Origin: Marivirga arenosa
Lineage (GTDB): Bacteria > Bacteroidota > Bacteroidia > Cytophagales > Cyclobacteriaceae
Assembly: GCF_030503895.2 (NCBI RefSeq)
Contig: NZ_CP129970.2
Span: 1,800,001-1,864,000, forward strand
DNA length: 64,000 nucleotides
Reading direction: 5' to 3'
The notes beneath the pieces were generated by a model. The model had not been told where the DNA came from. It saw nothing but the letters and a program-made list of their open reading frames with translations, and searched no databases. The position numbers were made by a program, and so were the translations under genes. Below, piece by piece: positions 27,811-38,067 of this stretch. How positions within the stretch are numbered: position 1 is the first letter of the stretch; each line of letters starts with the position of its first letter.

Positions 27811-28686
27811 ATGGCAAATCTAAAGGAAGTAAAAAATAGGATTACATCTGTTGTTTCAACTCAACAAATTACCAAAGCCATGAAAATGGTGGCGGCCGCT
27901 AAGTTGAAGCGAGCTCAGGACAGAATCACCATGATGCGTCCTTATTCTCAGAAGTTATCTACTATATTACAAAATGTTAGTGGTAGCGGTGAGATGAATA
28001 ATCCTTATGCTAAGGAAAGACCAGTAAATAATATCCTTTTGATATTAGTAACCTCTGATAAAGGACTATGCGGAGCTTTTAACTCTACTGTAACGCGTAA
28101 AGTAAAAAGCTTGATGGAAGGTGAGTATAAGTCATATGCTGAAAGTGGTAATCTTCATTTTATGACTATTGGTAAAAAAGCTTCTGATTATTTGAAAAGA
28201 AATAAGCTTTCTTATAACGATCAGTATATTAATTTATTCAATAACTTAACTTTTGAAGCGACTAGCGAAGCAGCTCAATTCATTATGGATGAGTTTGAAA
28301 AAGGAACTTACGATAAAGTAGAAATCATCTACAATGAGTTCAAAAATGCTGCTACACAAATCTTAAATAAAGAGCAATTCTTACCGATAGCTAAATCAAG
28401 TGATGAGGAAAGTAGATCAGATTATGATTATACATATGAGCCATCTAGAGATTATATCGAGAATGAATTAATTCCTACTTCTTTAAAAACTCAATTGTTC
28501 AAAGCTTTATTAGACTCTAATGCATCTGAGCATGGAGCTCGAATGACTGCGATGGATAAAGCAACTGATAATGCTGGTGAGTTATTAAAAGAATTAAGAT
28601 TAACTTATAACAGAACAAGACAAGCTGCTATTACTACTGAGATTCTTGAGATTACAGCAGGTGCTGAAGCTTTAGCAGCAGAATAA
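27811..28686 (+). CDS. atpG: F-type ATP synthase subunit gamma
   Basis: Central rotor shaft. 291 residues. The N-terminal helix ANLKEVKNRITSVVSTQQITKAMKMV and the C-terminal signature ARMTAMDKATDNAGELLKEL are both those of gamma; the middle Rossmann-like part includes ILLILVTSDKGLCGAFN. It ends the operon here: no beta or epsilon gene follows, only a terminator and a convergent gene. Confidence 0.96.
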   Translation: MANLKEVKNRITSVVSTQQITKAMKMVAAAKLKRAQDRITMMRPYSQKLSTILQNVSGSGEMNNPYAKERPVNNILLILVTSDKGLCGAFNSTVTRKVKSLMEGEYKSYAESGNLHFMTIGKKASDYLKRNKLSYNDQYINLFNNLTFEATSEAAQFIMDEFEKGTYDKVEIIYNEFKNAATQILNKEQFLPIAKSSDEESRSDYDYTYEPSRDYIENELIPTSLKTQLFKALLDSNASEHGARMTAMDKATDNAGELLKELRLTYNRTRQAAITTEILEITAGAEALAAE

Positions 28687-28712
28687 AATAAGTCGGTACA
28701 TTATGATATAGG

Positions 28713-28744
28713 AAAGCCGAAATTATTAGTTTCGGCTTTTTTAA
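28713..28744. terminator. Terminator of the atp operon
   Basis: AAAGCCGAAA (28713-28722) and TTTCGGCTTT (28730-28739) form a perfect 10-bp stem with a seven-base loop, followed by Ts. The convergent CBS gene ends at 28741, so the hairpin serves both strands. Confidence 0.85.
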
Positions 28745-29211
28745 TGTTTCCAATTTACTTCGGAGGTATCTCTTACCGCTCTCATGATATCTCTTTGACT
28801 GATTTGACCTACTAGTTTACCTTCTTTTAATACTGGGAATCTTCTAAAGCGCATTCTTAAAAACATATCAGCAGCTTCAAATATATTCACATCAGCATCG
28901 ATATGGACTATATTAGTAGCCATATAATCTTTTACAAGACCGGGTAATCTAGGTGAATTGTTATATTTTCCCTTTACCACTTCTCTTAAGCAATCCCCTT
29001 CTGATATAATCCCAACCAAATTATCCTCTTCATCAATTACTGGTCCACCAGATATCTTCTTTTTAAGGAGTGTATCCATCGCTTCGTAGACAGTTTGATG
29101 CTCGTGAAACTTAATTAATTGAGTAGCCATATAATCTTTTACAGAAAGACTATGTGATTCCTCTGGTGCTGCCTCTTTCTTTATAAAGGCACCTTTATAA
29201 CTTTTTACCAT
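28741..29211 (-). CDS. Two-CBS-domain protein
   Basis: 156 residues. A hydrophilic start of about 20 residues precedes two CBS domains, about 25-80 (YMATQLIKFHEHQTVYEAMDTLL) and 90-150 (YMATNIVHIDADVNIFEAADMFL). CBS pairs bind adenine nucleotides and usually regulate a partner, but no partner domain is fused here. It lies 135 bp downstream of the helicase on the same strand. Function is not predictable beyond nucleotide sensing. Confidence 0.88.
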   Translation of the reverse strand: MVKSYKGAFIKKEAAPEESHSLSVKDYMATQLIKFHEHQTVYEAMDTLLKKKISGGPVIDEEDNLVGIISEGDCLREVVKGKYNNSPRLPGLVKDYMATNIVHIDADVNIFEAADMFLRMRFRRFPVLKEGKLVGQISQRDIMRAVRDTSEVNWKH

Positions 29212-29346
29212 ACGTGAAAATAGTTTAGTGTAGTATAATATAGTGGAAATTATACTTAATTACAACTGTAATTGATTTAAACACAGTAGTTTACTTTCAA
29301 TGCAGTAAAGAAATTCTTGCCTTGATATTAAGATCAATAAGCTTAT

Positions 29347-32300
29347 TTATTCATTCCTTTTTACGAACTGAGTTACCCTTTCCATCAATTCTTCTTTATC
29401 ATTCCAGAAGTTTCTACTCTTGATTTGAATGTATGGCCAATTCATTTTAGACAATAAAAATGGTGTATAAGCGAATATGTCTTTCACTGATGGGTTATCA
29501 TAAAATAAATTATCATCTGATAATAATAGTCCTCTGTACTGATTTCCATCTTTGAAGCTGAGATCAGCGAATGGAAGTTCTTCTGCGGCTTCTATTGCTT
29601 TGTTAGTTTTTTCTAATTCTTCTTTCACCTTATTTTTCAGAAACCATGGACTATTGAAATTTTCAGTACTTTTAGGCTTAGGTATAAAGTTTCCTTTTGA
29701 TACTTCTAAAGCATATTGTAAATAAGATTTAAGTAATTTAGGACCATTATTTTTAGTATCCTCTACCTTTAATTGGTCAGGAAATAAACTGCTTACAATA
29801 ATTACTTTTTCACGAGCTCTTGTAATGGCTACATTCAATCTATTTTCGCCTTTTGGTGCATTTATACTACCAAACTGCATACGAAGCCTTCCAGCTTTAT
29901 CAGCTGCATAACCTGTACTGAAAATGATAATATCTTTTTCATCACCTTGCACATTCTCAATATTTTTGACAAAGAAATTGTCTGGGAGTGTGATTTTTCC
30001 TTCGGCCACTTGATCTTCAATTAAATCCCAGATAAGGCCTTGTTGAGCTGCATTAAAGGTTACTACTCCAATTTCCTTTTCAGGTTGATTATTAAGCGAT
30101 TCTTTTATTAAATCTACTACATTTAAAGCCTCAACCCTATTGGTATTCTTTTCCCAAACACCCTCTACTTTAATATAATCAATTCCTGGATCTGCATTGT
30201 TGATATAGTTGAAGTCAGGTAATAATCTTAATCTGTCTTTATAAAAATGCTTGTTTGAGAACTCAATCAAATCTAAAGATTTACTTCTGTAGTGTCCTGA
30301 TAATTGTAGATTCATTAAGTATTTATTGGCTAAATCTAGTAATGAATCAATTTCTAAATCAGGATGGTCCACTTCTTCCTCTTCCCATCTTACCTTATAC
30401 AAATCATTTGGGCTTAATTGCTTGCTGTCTCCCGCTACAACAACTTGTTTCCCTCTATACATAGCAGGGATTCCTTTTTCAACAAAACACTGTGAAGCCT
30501 CATCAAATATTACTAGATCAAAAATTTCTTCCATTGGGAATATGGCTGAAACAGATTCAGGACTTGCCATCCAGCATGGTATCAAATCGAAAAGTTCATC
30601 TTGAAATTCCTGAATCACTTTTCTGATCGGCCATATTTGCCTTTTTTTACTGACTTGGTGGCTTAAATCTCTGTATGAAACTCGATTATTTAATCGGTTA
30701 TACTCAACATTAGCAAATGTTCTTTCTCTTACTTTAAGATTTAATATTTCAGAACTGAGTTTCAGCTTATCTTCAATTGCATATTGTAAATCATCTGTTT
30801 GTTTATCAAATTTTCTAGTAGATACCTCTCTTAAAATTGGATATTTAGTTTCTATATGATCCAACCATTCCAAATAAATACTATTTAGAAATATTGGTTT
30901 TATATTTTTATGATCAATGGTGATATCGCTTTCATTTAGCAATTTCACTACTTGCTTTTCATATTCTTCAAGCTCATCATACAATTGATCAAATTGAACC
31001 AATTCATCGAAATGCCTTTGAAAAGTTTTAATATAGGATTCTGGTAAGCGCTCCTGCTCAAGCTGATCAATTTGAGTTCGGGTTAAATATTTTTTCCATG
31101 TGTTTTTCTCATGTATTGTCTCTTCTGATAATTTTATGATTGACTTTATTTTATCAATAAACTCTTCAAGACTTTTTCCTTCTATTAAAGAAAAAGCTTT
31201 GAAATTAGTAAATGAACTTATTATCTCTTTTGATTTAATGGCTTGTGTTTGTTCTTGAAACCAATGGTTTAATTCCATTTGATTTTTACTATCTGGAATG
31301 TCTTTTAACCAATTTTGCTTTTTTAGCTTGGTCATATTATGCTCAAAATTTAGCCTATTGTCTAAACGTTTTTCGAGCTCTTTCACTCCAGCACCATTTA
31401 CTTCTAATTGATTAGCTACTAAAACCTTTTTTAAGAAGTATTTTTCTTTCGCGAATAAAAGCCAATGAAGCCATTTTGTAGGTCTTTTCCTGGATTGGCG
31501 TCTTAATTGTATTACTTTTTGAAGTGTTCCTAAATCTTTTGATGGCAAGCTACTTTCAATTCCCCCGTCTTTAAAACAGTCGTTAATTACTCTTTGTACA
31601 TTACTTAACCAAAGAGCATTGGTATTATCATCGGAGTAATTAAACATATGAAACAGATATTCATAAGAGGTAATATTTAGTAACTCTTCAAGTTTTTCCA
31701 GCTTATCTTTATGTTCAACTACATCCTCGAATTCTTTTAACGACATGGATGAACCTACCAGTTTTTTAGATTTTTCTGCATTCTCTTGAAAATAGATAGG
31801 TATTTTCTCCAAAAGCCTAATGATTTCAGATTTATCCGGTAATCCAAAATCTTTAAAATTTACCCTGTCTTGCCAAATAAAATCATCTTTGCTAAAGTCA
31901 TCCACATAAGTTTGAAAATGAACAAGCTTTTCAGCAAAGTCTTGAATCTCTTTTTTGTGAAAATGCCTATGGATTTGCTTAAAGCCAATTTTGGGTTGAT
32001 TAAAATCGCAATTTAAATACAGTTCTTTAGCTGATATTCCACATTCAGATTCATCAAATAGAGCCAATCTATACTCTTCCTTTTCCTCTACTAATTGATC
32101 AATTATACGGCTTGATTTAAGAAATTCTCTTTGAATTTGTACAGAATCTAATCCATTGTTCTTTGCCTCATATTCTTCCAATCGATCAATCTGATTCTGG
32201 ATTTGTTCAAATATGGCTTTTCTATCATTTTTGAAATCATGCACTAGAGCCACAAAAGCCTGCATGTCGATTGATTTCATTCTATCGTAAATCACATCTA

Positions 32301-33369
32301 ATGCAGCTCTTTTCTGGCATACTACCAGTACTTTTTTACCACGAGCAATAAAATCAGTCACCAAATTACTAATCAGCTGTGATTTACCAGTTCCTGGAGG
32401 ACCTTGCACCACGAGAGAATTTCCTTTTTTTACTGCTTTCAAGGCATTTTCCTGATAAGCATCCAAAGGAAAAACAGAAAAGGTTTCTTCTTCCTTAATA
32501 CTTTCTATAAAACGATAGCGCTGTTTATAATCATTCGGATCTTCGGTTTCCTTGTCTGGATTTCTACTTAAGAAGAATTCTTCTATATCCTGAACTTGCT
32601 GTTCTTTTTCTAATAAATAAGTGTAATCGGGTACTAAATAAGATCCACTTTGGGGGAAGATTCCTAATACTGCTTCAGGGTAAAGCTTGAGCTCTCCTTC
32701 TTTTTCATTCTCTTCAAATTCAGTCTTTTTAAAATTTTTGAAAGAATGAAGTACATCAATAAAATTATCTTGATTAAAATTTAATTCAATAGGACTTTCT
32801 TTAAAAATTTGATAAAGGTCAGTTCTGAATACTCTACTGTCGGGATCATAAATTTCAAATACTTTTTCAATAAGCTCATCGCTAATTTTAATTTCATGAA
32901 AATGAGCATAAGCTAATAGGAATGACTTATTGAAAGTGATATTTACATCTTCCCTCAATTCCATTACCCACTGATCTTTTATTTGTTTAATTTCAATGGG
33001 AAAGAAAATAAGGGGGCATCGTACAGAAGTACCTCCTTGAAATTTACCCCTTACAAAGGGCCATCCTACGTATAAATCTTTAGCGCCTCTTTCATCATAA
33101 ATAAATTTTTCAATCCTTTTTAGCTTTTTCAGCTTATGACTCATGATGTTATTATCCTCCAGACGAGGATCATTAAGCGCAGTAAGTGGGATATGCTTTT
33201 TTCTGGCTATTAAATCTTCAATTAGCGAAAACGAACTTTTATTTAGTAAAAAGTCAAAATCATGTAAATCTAAGGTCTGATCTGAGATTAAACGAAGCAG
33301 TAATAAGGAACGATTACTACCAGAAAGATTTGTCAGACGTTTTAAATAGTACCTTAGTATGTCGTGCAT
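29347..33369 (-). CDS. Large SF1 DNA/RNA helicase with DUF4011-like start and nuclease-like tail
   Basis: 1340 residues. The start (YYLKRLTNLSGSNRSLLLLR) resembles the DUF4011 N-terminal domain. A Q-motif-like FPLDAYQENAL (300-310), Walker A GPPGTGKS (323-330), a long helical insertion to about 930, Walker B with DLVIFDEASQ near 954-963, GDSKQLSP, and motif VI NVAITRAREKVI near 1180 make a complete SF1 helicase. The last 70 residues (FLLSKMNWPYIQIKSRNFWND) recall the C-terminal Vsr/MTES_1575-type nuclease domain of such helicases, but the usual catalytic pattern is not clear. Its relatives occur in many genomes, some in defence contexts. Nearby genes give no defence context. Confidence 0.85.
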   Translation of the reverse strand: MHDILRYYLKRLTNLSGSNRSLLLLRLISDQTLDLHDFDFLLNKSSFSLIEDLIARKKHIPLTALNDPRLEDNNIMSHKLKKLKRIEKFIYDERGAKDLYVGWPFVRGKFQGGTSVRCPLIFFPIEIKQIKDQWVMELREDVNITFNKSFLLAYAHFHEIKISDELIEKVFEIYDPDSRVFRTDLYQIFKESPIELNFNQDNFIDVLHSFKNFKKTEFEENEKEGELKLYPEAVLGIFPQSGSYLVPDYTYLLEKEQQVQDIEEFFLSRNPDKETEDPNDYKQRYRFIESIKEEETFSVFPLDAYQENALKAVKKGNSLVVQGPPGTGKSQLISNLVTDFIARGKKVLVVCQKRAALDVIYDRMKSIDMQAFVALVHDFKNDRKAIFEQIQNQIDRLEEYEAKNNGLDSVQIQREFLKSSRIIDQLVEEKEEYRLALFDESECGISAKELYLNCDFNQPKIGFKQIHRHFHKKEIQDFAEKLVHFQTYVDDFSKDDFIWQDRVNFKDFGLPDKSEIIRLLEKIPIYFQENAEKSKKLVGSSMSLKEFEDVVEHKDKLEKLEELLNITSYEYLFHMFNYSDDNTNALWLSNVQRVINDCFKDGGIESSLPSKDLGTLQKVIQLRRQSRKRPTKWLHWLLFAKEKYFLKKVLVANQLEVNGAGVKELEKRLDNRLNFEHNMTKLKKQNWLKDIPDSKNQMELNHWFQEQTQAIKSKEIISSFTNFKAFSLIEGKSLEEFIDKIKSIIKLSEETIHEKNTWKKYLTRTQIDQLEQERLPESYIKTFQRHFDELVQFDQLYDELEEYEKQVVKLLNESDITIDHKNIKPIFLNSIYLEWLDHIETKYPILREVSTRKFDKQTDDLQYAIEDKLKLSSEILNLKVRERTFANVEYNRLNNRVSYRDLSHQVSKKRQIWPIRKVIQEFQDELFDLIPCWMASPESVSAIFPMEEIFDLVIFDEASQCFVEKGIPAMYRGKQVVVAGDSKQLSPNDLYKVRWEEEEVDHPDLEIDSLLDLANKYLMNLQLSGHYRSKSLDLIEFSNKHFYKDRLRLLPDFNYINNADPGIDYIKVEGVWEKNTNRVEALNVVDLIKESLNNQPEKEIGVVTFNAAQQGLIWDLIEDQVAEGKITLPDNFFVKNIENVQGDEKDIIIFSTGYAADKAGRLRMQFGSINAPKGENRLNVAITRAREKVIIVSSLFPDQLKVEDTKNNGPKLLKSYLQYALEVSKGNFIPKPKSTENFNSPWFLKNKVKEELEKTNKAIEAAEELPFADLSFKDGNQYRGLLLSDDNLFYDNPSVKDIFAYTPFLLSKMNWPYIQIKSRNFWNDKEELMERVTQFVKRNE

Positions 33370-33435
33370 AAAAAAATAATTAGCAAGGAATCAATTTAAT
33401 AAATTATTAGCGTATTTGAAATCTTTGTTTTTTGC

Positions 33436-34368
33436 TTATTGAAATGATAAATAAGGGATAACCTTCTTAATCCAACTGCTGTCTAACGCAATTATTTTAT
33501 ATAGGTCATTTTCAGATGTATAATATCCATGTTGATTTCGATAATTAATAAGGAGGTTGGCGTCTTTGTAGCGAATATAGGGATGCTTAACCAAACTATC
33601 AGCAGATATAAGGTTGATAGGATATTTTTTTAATTGTAAATTATTTTCAACAAAAGAATATGCTTTAATTGAATCTATACTTTCTTTTTTAAGACCATAA
33701 ACTTCTTTTAATTGATTTAAGGAAGAAAAACCACCTAATAGATTTCTGTATTTAATAATTCTTTCTGAATAACTAGGTCCAATTCCGTATATTTTTTGTA
33801 GTTGACTAGCGTCCGCTTTATTAATATCGAAAGGCTTAATTATTTCTCTTTTATCTTTAAAGTTTGCTTTTCCATAGGTTGAAGATTTGATTTCTATATT
33901 CTCAGAAATATTAAATTCACTTATTGAGTTCTCGCTTTTTGTAACCTTAATGAAGGAAGATAATCTTAAATAATAAGCACTATCAATTCCATAAATTTTC
34001 AATAAGTCAGTTTTTTCACTGAATGGCGCTACTTTTTCCCTATAGTTTACTATTCTTTCTGCCAAATAATTTGGCAAACCAGCTTCAACTATTTCATCAA
34101 CAGTTGAGGTATTTAAATTGAAAGTCTTGAAATTATTTTCTTCTTCCTTTTGCTTAACTATTCTTTTTTCAATTTCAACAATAAGACTATCTAATGCGGC
34201 TTTGTCAGCTTTAGATTGAATTGGCGGGTTGTATTTCAAAAAAATGGATTTGGTAATAAATGGAATGCAAATAATCAGGATCATGATGAAAAGCAAAAGA
34301 ACAAATCCATTACTTTCTGATCTGGAAAAGCCAAAAAAGTTACGGAACCAGATGTATACTTTATTCAT
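33436..34368 (-). CDS. Membrane-anchored helix-hairpin-helix protein (ComEA-like repeats)
   Basis: 310 residues. One N-terminal transmembrane helix (about 20-42), a charged linker, then at least three helix-hairpin-helix units: VDEIVEAGLPNYLAERIVNYR (first half) near 89-110, ADASQLQKIYGIGPSYSERI near 185-205 and a third near 265-300. The G-I-G-x-x-x-x-x-I pattern binds DNA backbones in ComEA. Outside competence, these repeats are common in Bacteroidota. It lies between the 2H phosphoesterase and the helicase genes (66 bp gap), probably one unit. Confidence 0.85.
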   Translation of the reverse strand: MNKVYIWFRNFFGFSRSESNGFVLLLFIMILIICIPFITKSIFLKYNPPIQSKADKAALDSLIVEIEKRIVKQKEEENNFKTFNLNTSTVDEIVEAGLPNYLAERIVNYREKVAPFSEKTDLLKIYGIDSAYYLRLSSFIKVTKSENSISEFNISENIEIKSSTYGKANFKDKREIIKPFDINKADASQLQKIYGIGPSYSERIIKYRNLLGGFSSLNQLKEVYGLKKESIDSIKAYSFVENNLQLKKYPINLISADSLVKHPYIRYKDANLLINYRNQHGYYTSENDLYKIIALDSSWIKKVIPYLSFQ

Positions 34369-34425
34369 TTAGACTTCTAAAGGATGGTTGATTTTTAAAG
34401 TTAAAAAGTTCAATCTAAACTGCAA

Positions 34426-34977
34426 TTATTCAGCATTACCAAATTTCAATTCTTTATAATTATCCCAATCATTGCCATTATGCTTGAAAACAGTTATTGA
34501 ATCTGCCTCAAATGACTCCTGAAATTTTCGACCTTTCACTTCATTCCATATTTTATAGAAGGTAGGCTTTTTTAAATCTCGAAAAGCTACTGTTATATGA
34601 GGATTAAAACCTCTGTTTTTATGTGTGCCATTAAACACTTGATATTGCTTCATATATTTTTCGATCATCTGCTGTAAAGCCTCTAGCTTTTTGTTTCTCA
34701 CAACATCCATATATATTACTCTAGGTTCAAAGACATTGAAATTTCGTATTTCTACTAAAAAGTTCTTCTGAAAATAGAGTGTATCTTCCAATCCTTTAAT
34801 TAGAGGACTTACCTTTTTATCAGCTAAATGAAAAGGCATTTGCAGCGTAATATGGGCTTTTGATCGAAAAGCACCTTTAATACCATATTTTTGATAAAAC
34901 TCCTCTTTTATCCTATGAATATCCTGTTCTAATGGATGAGGAGGGCAGATTCCAATAAAATACAACTGCTTTTCCAT
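34426..34977 (-). CDS. 2H phosphoesterase family protein (2'-5' RNA ligase/LigT-like)
   Basis: 183 residues. Both catalytic HxTx motifs are present: HITLQMPF (about 42-49) and HITVAFRD (about 126-133). The family hydrolyses or forms 2'-5' or cyclic phosphate bonds on RNA or small nucleotides; the substrate here is unknown. It begins a minus-strand run that continues with the helix-hairpin-helix protein 57 bp away. Confidence 0.88.
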   Translation of the reverse strand: MEKQLYFIGICPPHPLEQDIHRIKEEFYQKYGIKGAFRSKAHITLQMPFHLADKKVSPLIKGLEDTLYFQKNFLVEIRNFNVFEPRVIYMDVVRNKKLEALQQMIEKYMKQYQVFNGTHKNRGFNPHITVAFRDLKKPTFYKIWNEVKGRKFQESFEADSITVFKHNGNDWDNYKELKFGNAE

Positions 34978-35045
34978 ATATTTTTATTTCTATAATTTAT
35001 AAATATCCTTCAATTTTCGATAGATTTGAAATAAATTTAATAGAT

Positions 35046-36608
35046 ATGAATCGAATGATAAGAAAACCATTGTTCTATTTCGTTCTACTAATTTCCTTTA
35101 CAACAGGAGGTTGTTACTCGGAATTGAGTGAATTGGAACTAGGTAGCATAAAATGGAGTCCTGAATTAGGTGTTCCATTAGTTGATTCTCGCTTTACTTT
35201 AAGTGAAATCTTGGAAACTAATGCAGCTAATATAGACTATACAACAAATTCAGAAAATACAATTGTTTTTACTCTAGCAGATGACAGTTTGTTTAGCCAG
35301 TCGGCTACCGAGTACTATTCAGTTCCAGATAGAGACATAAATGTACCGCCAATCATTCTAACGCCAAATGAGATTAATGAATTTAATCAGAATGGAAGCG
35401 TTTCAATTTCAAGAAGTGTAAATGTAAATAATCCTTTAGCGGGCGATTATGACAGATTACTCATTGATGAAGGTACCGTTAGTGCTGATGTTACTGAGGA
35501 TTTTCCAGCTAATGTAGACATGGCCTTTTCATTAGATGCACCTACGAATATTCGATTATTTGATTATCAACATGTTTTTGGATATAACATAGGTGGAAAC
35601 CCTGTAGGAACCGACCAACAATCAGATCAATTCGGAAGTGTAGAATTTATTTTTGATCAAGATGCAAGTCAATCTCAATTAGCATTCAATTTTGATATTA
35701 CGATTAGTAGAGTGGATCAAGACTTGACATTTGGGGAAAATTCAATTTTGTTAAATTTACAAGTACGGGATATTATATTCAATGCAATATATGGTGATTT
35801 GAGCACACAAAATATTGTGACAGACTTAAATACAATCAGTACAGATTTCTTTAGTGGAGTGGACTTTGCTGAGAACATAGATTATTTCTTTGAAGACCCC
35901 AAGTTCTCTTTAATTTTGACAAATTCAATGGGATTACCAGTAAGGTTTCAAATTGATAATTTCTTGTCCTTTAAAAATGGAGCTCAAACAGTTGAGCCAA
36001 TTGACAATACTATCGAACTACTATCTGCACCAGAAGGTGAAATAGTACAATCAGAAACAAATTTTGATCAGGCTTTTAAAGACTTAGTCAATAACGTTCC
36101 TGATTCTGTTTCACTTCAAATTAGTGGTTTAATTGACCCCGAAAATGTTGCGGATAATTTCGTCACTAAAGACAGTTACATTCAAGCAGGCTATGAGATT
36201 GAGCTTCCTCTAGAGTTAAGTCTAAGTGGTTTAGAAATAAATGAAACAGTTGAATTAGATGGGGTTGATCTTCAGGATTTGGACTATGCATTATTTAAGT
36301 TTACTTCAGAAAACTCATTGCCAATCGATCTTAATTTTAGGGCAGATTTATTAAGAGAAGACAGTAGTTTCGTAAGAACTTTATTTGATGGTAAGTTTTT
36401 AGGTGGGGGTAGCCCATCTCAACCAGAGACTTTAAGTGATCTTATAAGATTAGAGGATAATCTTGAAGGCTTAGCAGATGTAAGAAGAATCGGGATTAAA
36501 GCTACGATTTCAACTACTAATAACGGAACAACAATAGAAAGAATTACCGCTGATGCGGCTGTTCAATTCAATTTGGCTGTTCAAGCTAAATATAATGTAA
36601 ATCTATAA
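35046..36608 (+). CDS. Large lipoprotein, partner of a DUF5723 protein
   Basis: 520 residues. Signal peptide with lipobox FTTGGC (C23), then GSIKWSPELGVPLVDSRFTL and a long beta-rich body without recognised catalytic motif. It is acidic and rich in Asn, Ser and Asp, as expected of a secreted beta-sandwich. Its stop overlaps the start of the next gene (TAATG), so the two are translationally coupled. A TAGATTTG at 35021-35028 just before the start fits a -7 promoter box. The function is unknown; surface exposure is plausible. Confidence 0.75.
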   Translation: MNRMIRKPLFYFVLLISFTTGGCYSELSELELGSIKWSPELGVPLVDSRFTLSEILETNAANIDYTTNSENTIVFTLADDSLFSQSATEYYSVPDRDINVPPIILTPNEINEFNQNGSVSISRSVNVNNPLAGDYDRLLIDEGTVSADVTEDFPANVDMAFSLDAPTNIRLFDYQHVFGYNIGGNPVGTDQQSDQFGSVEFIFDQDASQSQLAFNFDITISRVDQDLTFGENSILLNLQVRDIIFNAIYGDLSTQNIVTDLNTISTDFFSGVDFAENIDYFFEDPKFSLILTNSMGLPVRFQIDNFLSFKNGAQTVEPIDNTIELLSAPEGEIVQSETNFDQAFKDLVNNVPDSVSLQISGLIDPENVADNFVTKDSYIQAGYEIELPLELSLSGLEINETVELDGVDLQDLDYALFKFTSENSLPIDLNFRADLLREDSSFVRTLFDGKFLGGGSPSQPETLSDLIRLEDNLEGLADVRRIGIKATISTTNNGTTIERITADAAVQFNLAVQAKYNVNL

Positions 36609-38047
36609 TGACTACTATTATGAAAAGAAATTTACAATATATAATTCTGATTGTGCTGCTTATTACTAGTGGTAGTGTATTCGCCCAATCTGATATGATC
36701 TCTTATGGATTAAATAAAACATTACCGCAAGCCAATAACTTAAACCCGGCTGTTTTACCAGATTATAAGTTCTCATTTGGCTTACCAGGCTTATCAGGAT
36801 TCCACCTCAATTTAGGGCAAAATTTCACAAATCTTGATTTGTTAACTTCTACAGATGCAGAAGGGAATATTGATACGGAAAGAATCTTAAATAGATTAAG
36901 AAGAAATAATCGTATCAGTGTCAATAATACGGTTAATGTGCTTCACTTAGGTATTCGAGGCCTTGCAAGTTATACAGCTTTTAGTATCAACACTAGAGCA
37001 ATCTCTCGTGTAAGTATTCCAGAAGAATTTTTTCAATTTGCTGTTTTAGGAAATGCTAGTGATCAATTAGAAGATGGTTTATTAGATTTAAATAGATTTA
37101 ATACTAAAACAATAGGCTTTACTGAAATAGGAATAAGCCATGGTCGTGAAATTTTAGCAGGTAAAATGACGGTTGGTGCTCGACTGAAGTTATTATTAGG
37201 CCATGCTTATGCGGACATCAATTCATTTGATGCTCAGTTGCAAACATATGGCAATGAAGAATTTAGAGGGGATTCTATTTCAATGAATATAAATGAATTT
37301 GATATTAGAACGGCAGGTGTCACAGGTGCATTGTTTAATGATCAAAGTACTTCAGAAGACATTCGTTCCTCGGCATTATCAAACAGAGGATTCGGATTGG
37401 ATTTAGGAGCTACTTATGAGTTTAATGAAAAAATTAACTTTTTCGCCAGTTTGAATGATTTGGGATTCATTAGGTGGAATGAGAGTTATACAAATCAGCA
37501 AACCGTACCCGCTTTTAACTACAGTTTTAGTGGAGTTGATGTGGTTGATTTGATTAACGGGAATAGTATTTCGGTAGTGGATGATTTTGACAGTGTTGTA
37601 AACGATTTGGAAATTGCTGAAACAACAGGAGAGGCTTTTTCTACCTCATTAACAGGTAGACTTTATGCCGGAGCATCTTACAAATTAAGCAGAAGGCAAA
37701 CAGCTTCTGCTATTCTGTATTCAGAATTATATCGAGGTGCATTGATTCCAGCGTTAACCGCAATGTATAATTTCCAGGCTGGAACATTCTTTAATTTTGC
37801 TTTTTCAGCTACTGCAATGAATGGAAGAATAAATAACTTCGGAACTGGCATAACCCTGAACCTAATTCCATTTCAAGTTGTATTGGCTACAAATGATTTG
37901 GCCTCTATTTTAAATCCTGTAAAAGGGAGGGTAGTTGATTTTAGATTTGGAATAAATCATACTTTTGGTAATGTTTCAAAGGGAAAATCAAAAGGTAAAA
38001 AGAATAGTAAAGATACAATTGAAACAATTGATTTAGGAATTGACTGA
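36608..38047 (+). CDS. DUF5723 outer-membrane protein
   Basis: 479 residues (475 from the ATG at 36620, which gives the better signal peptide, ending VFAQ). The mature start DMISYGLNKTLPQANNLNPA and the long run of amphipathic strands indicate an outer-membrane beta-barrel similar in style to PorV/FadL-like and PorP-like proteins; I match it to DUF5723. It ends in a Lys-rich tail (KGKSKGKKNSKD). It is coupled to the lipoprotein gene upstream and likely acts with it at the outer membrane. Confidence 0.78.
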   Translation: MTTIMKRNLQYIILIVLLITSGSVFAQSDMISYGLNKTLPQANNLNPAVLPDYKFSFGLPGLSGFHLNLGQNFTNLDLLTSTDAEGNIDTERILNRLRRNNRISVNNTVNVLHLGIRGLASYTAFSINTRAISRVSIPEEFFQFAVLGNASDQLEDGLLDLNRFNTKTIGFTEIGISHGREILAGKMTVGARLKLLLGHAYADINSFDAQLQTYGNEEFRGDSISMNINEFDIRTAGVTGALFNDQSTSEDIRSSALSNRGFGLDLGATYEFNEKINFFASLNDLGFIRWNESYTNQQTVPAFNYSFSGVDVVDLINGNSISVVDDFDSVVNDLEIAETTGEAFSTSLTGRLYAGASYKLSRRQTASAILYSELYRGALIPALTAMYNFQAGTFFNFAFSATAMNGRINNFGTGITLNLIPFQVVLATNDLASILNPVKGRVVDFRFGINHTFGNVSKGKSKGKKNSKDTIETIDLGID

Positions 38048-38067
38048 TTTTTCAAAAAAATATCCTA

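Noticed and set aside
29347-33369. Defence island around the helicase
   Set aside because: Neighbours are ATP synthase, CBS, helix-hairpin-helix and 2H proteins; no methylase, restriction enzyme, toxin or other defence gene is seen.
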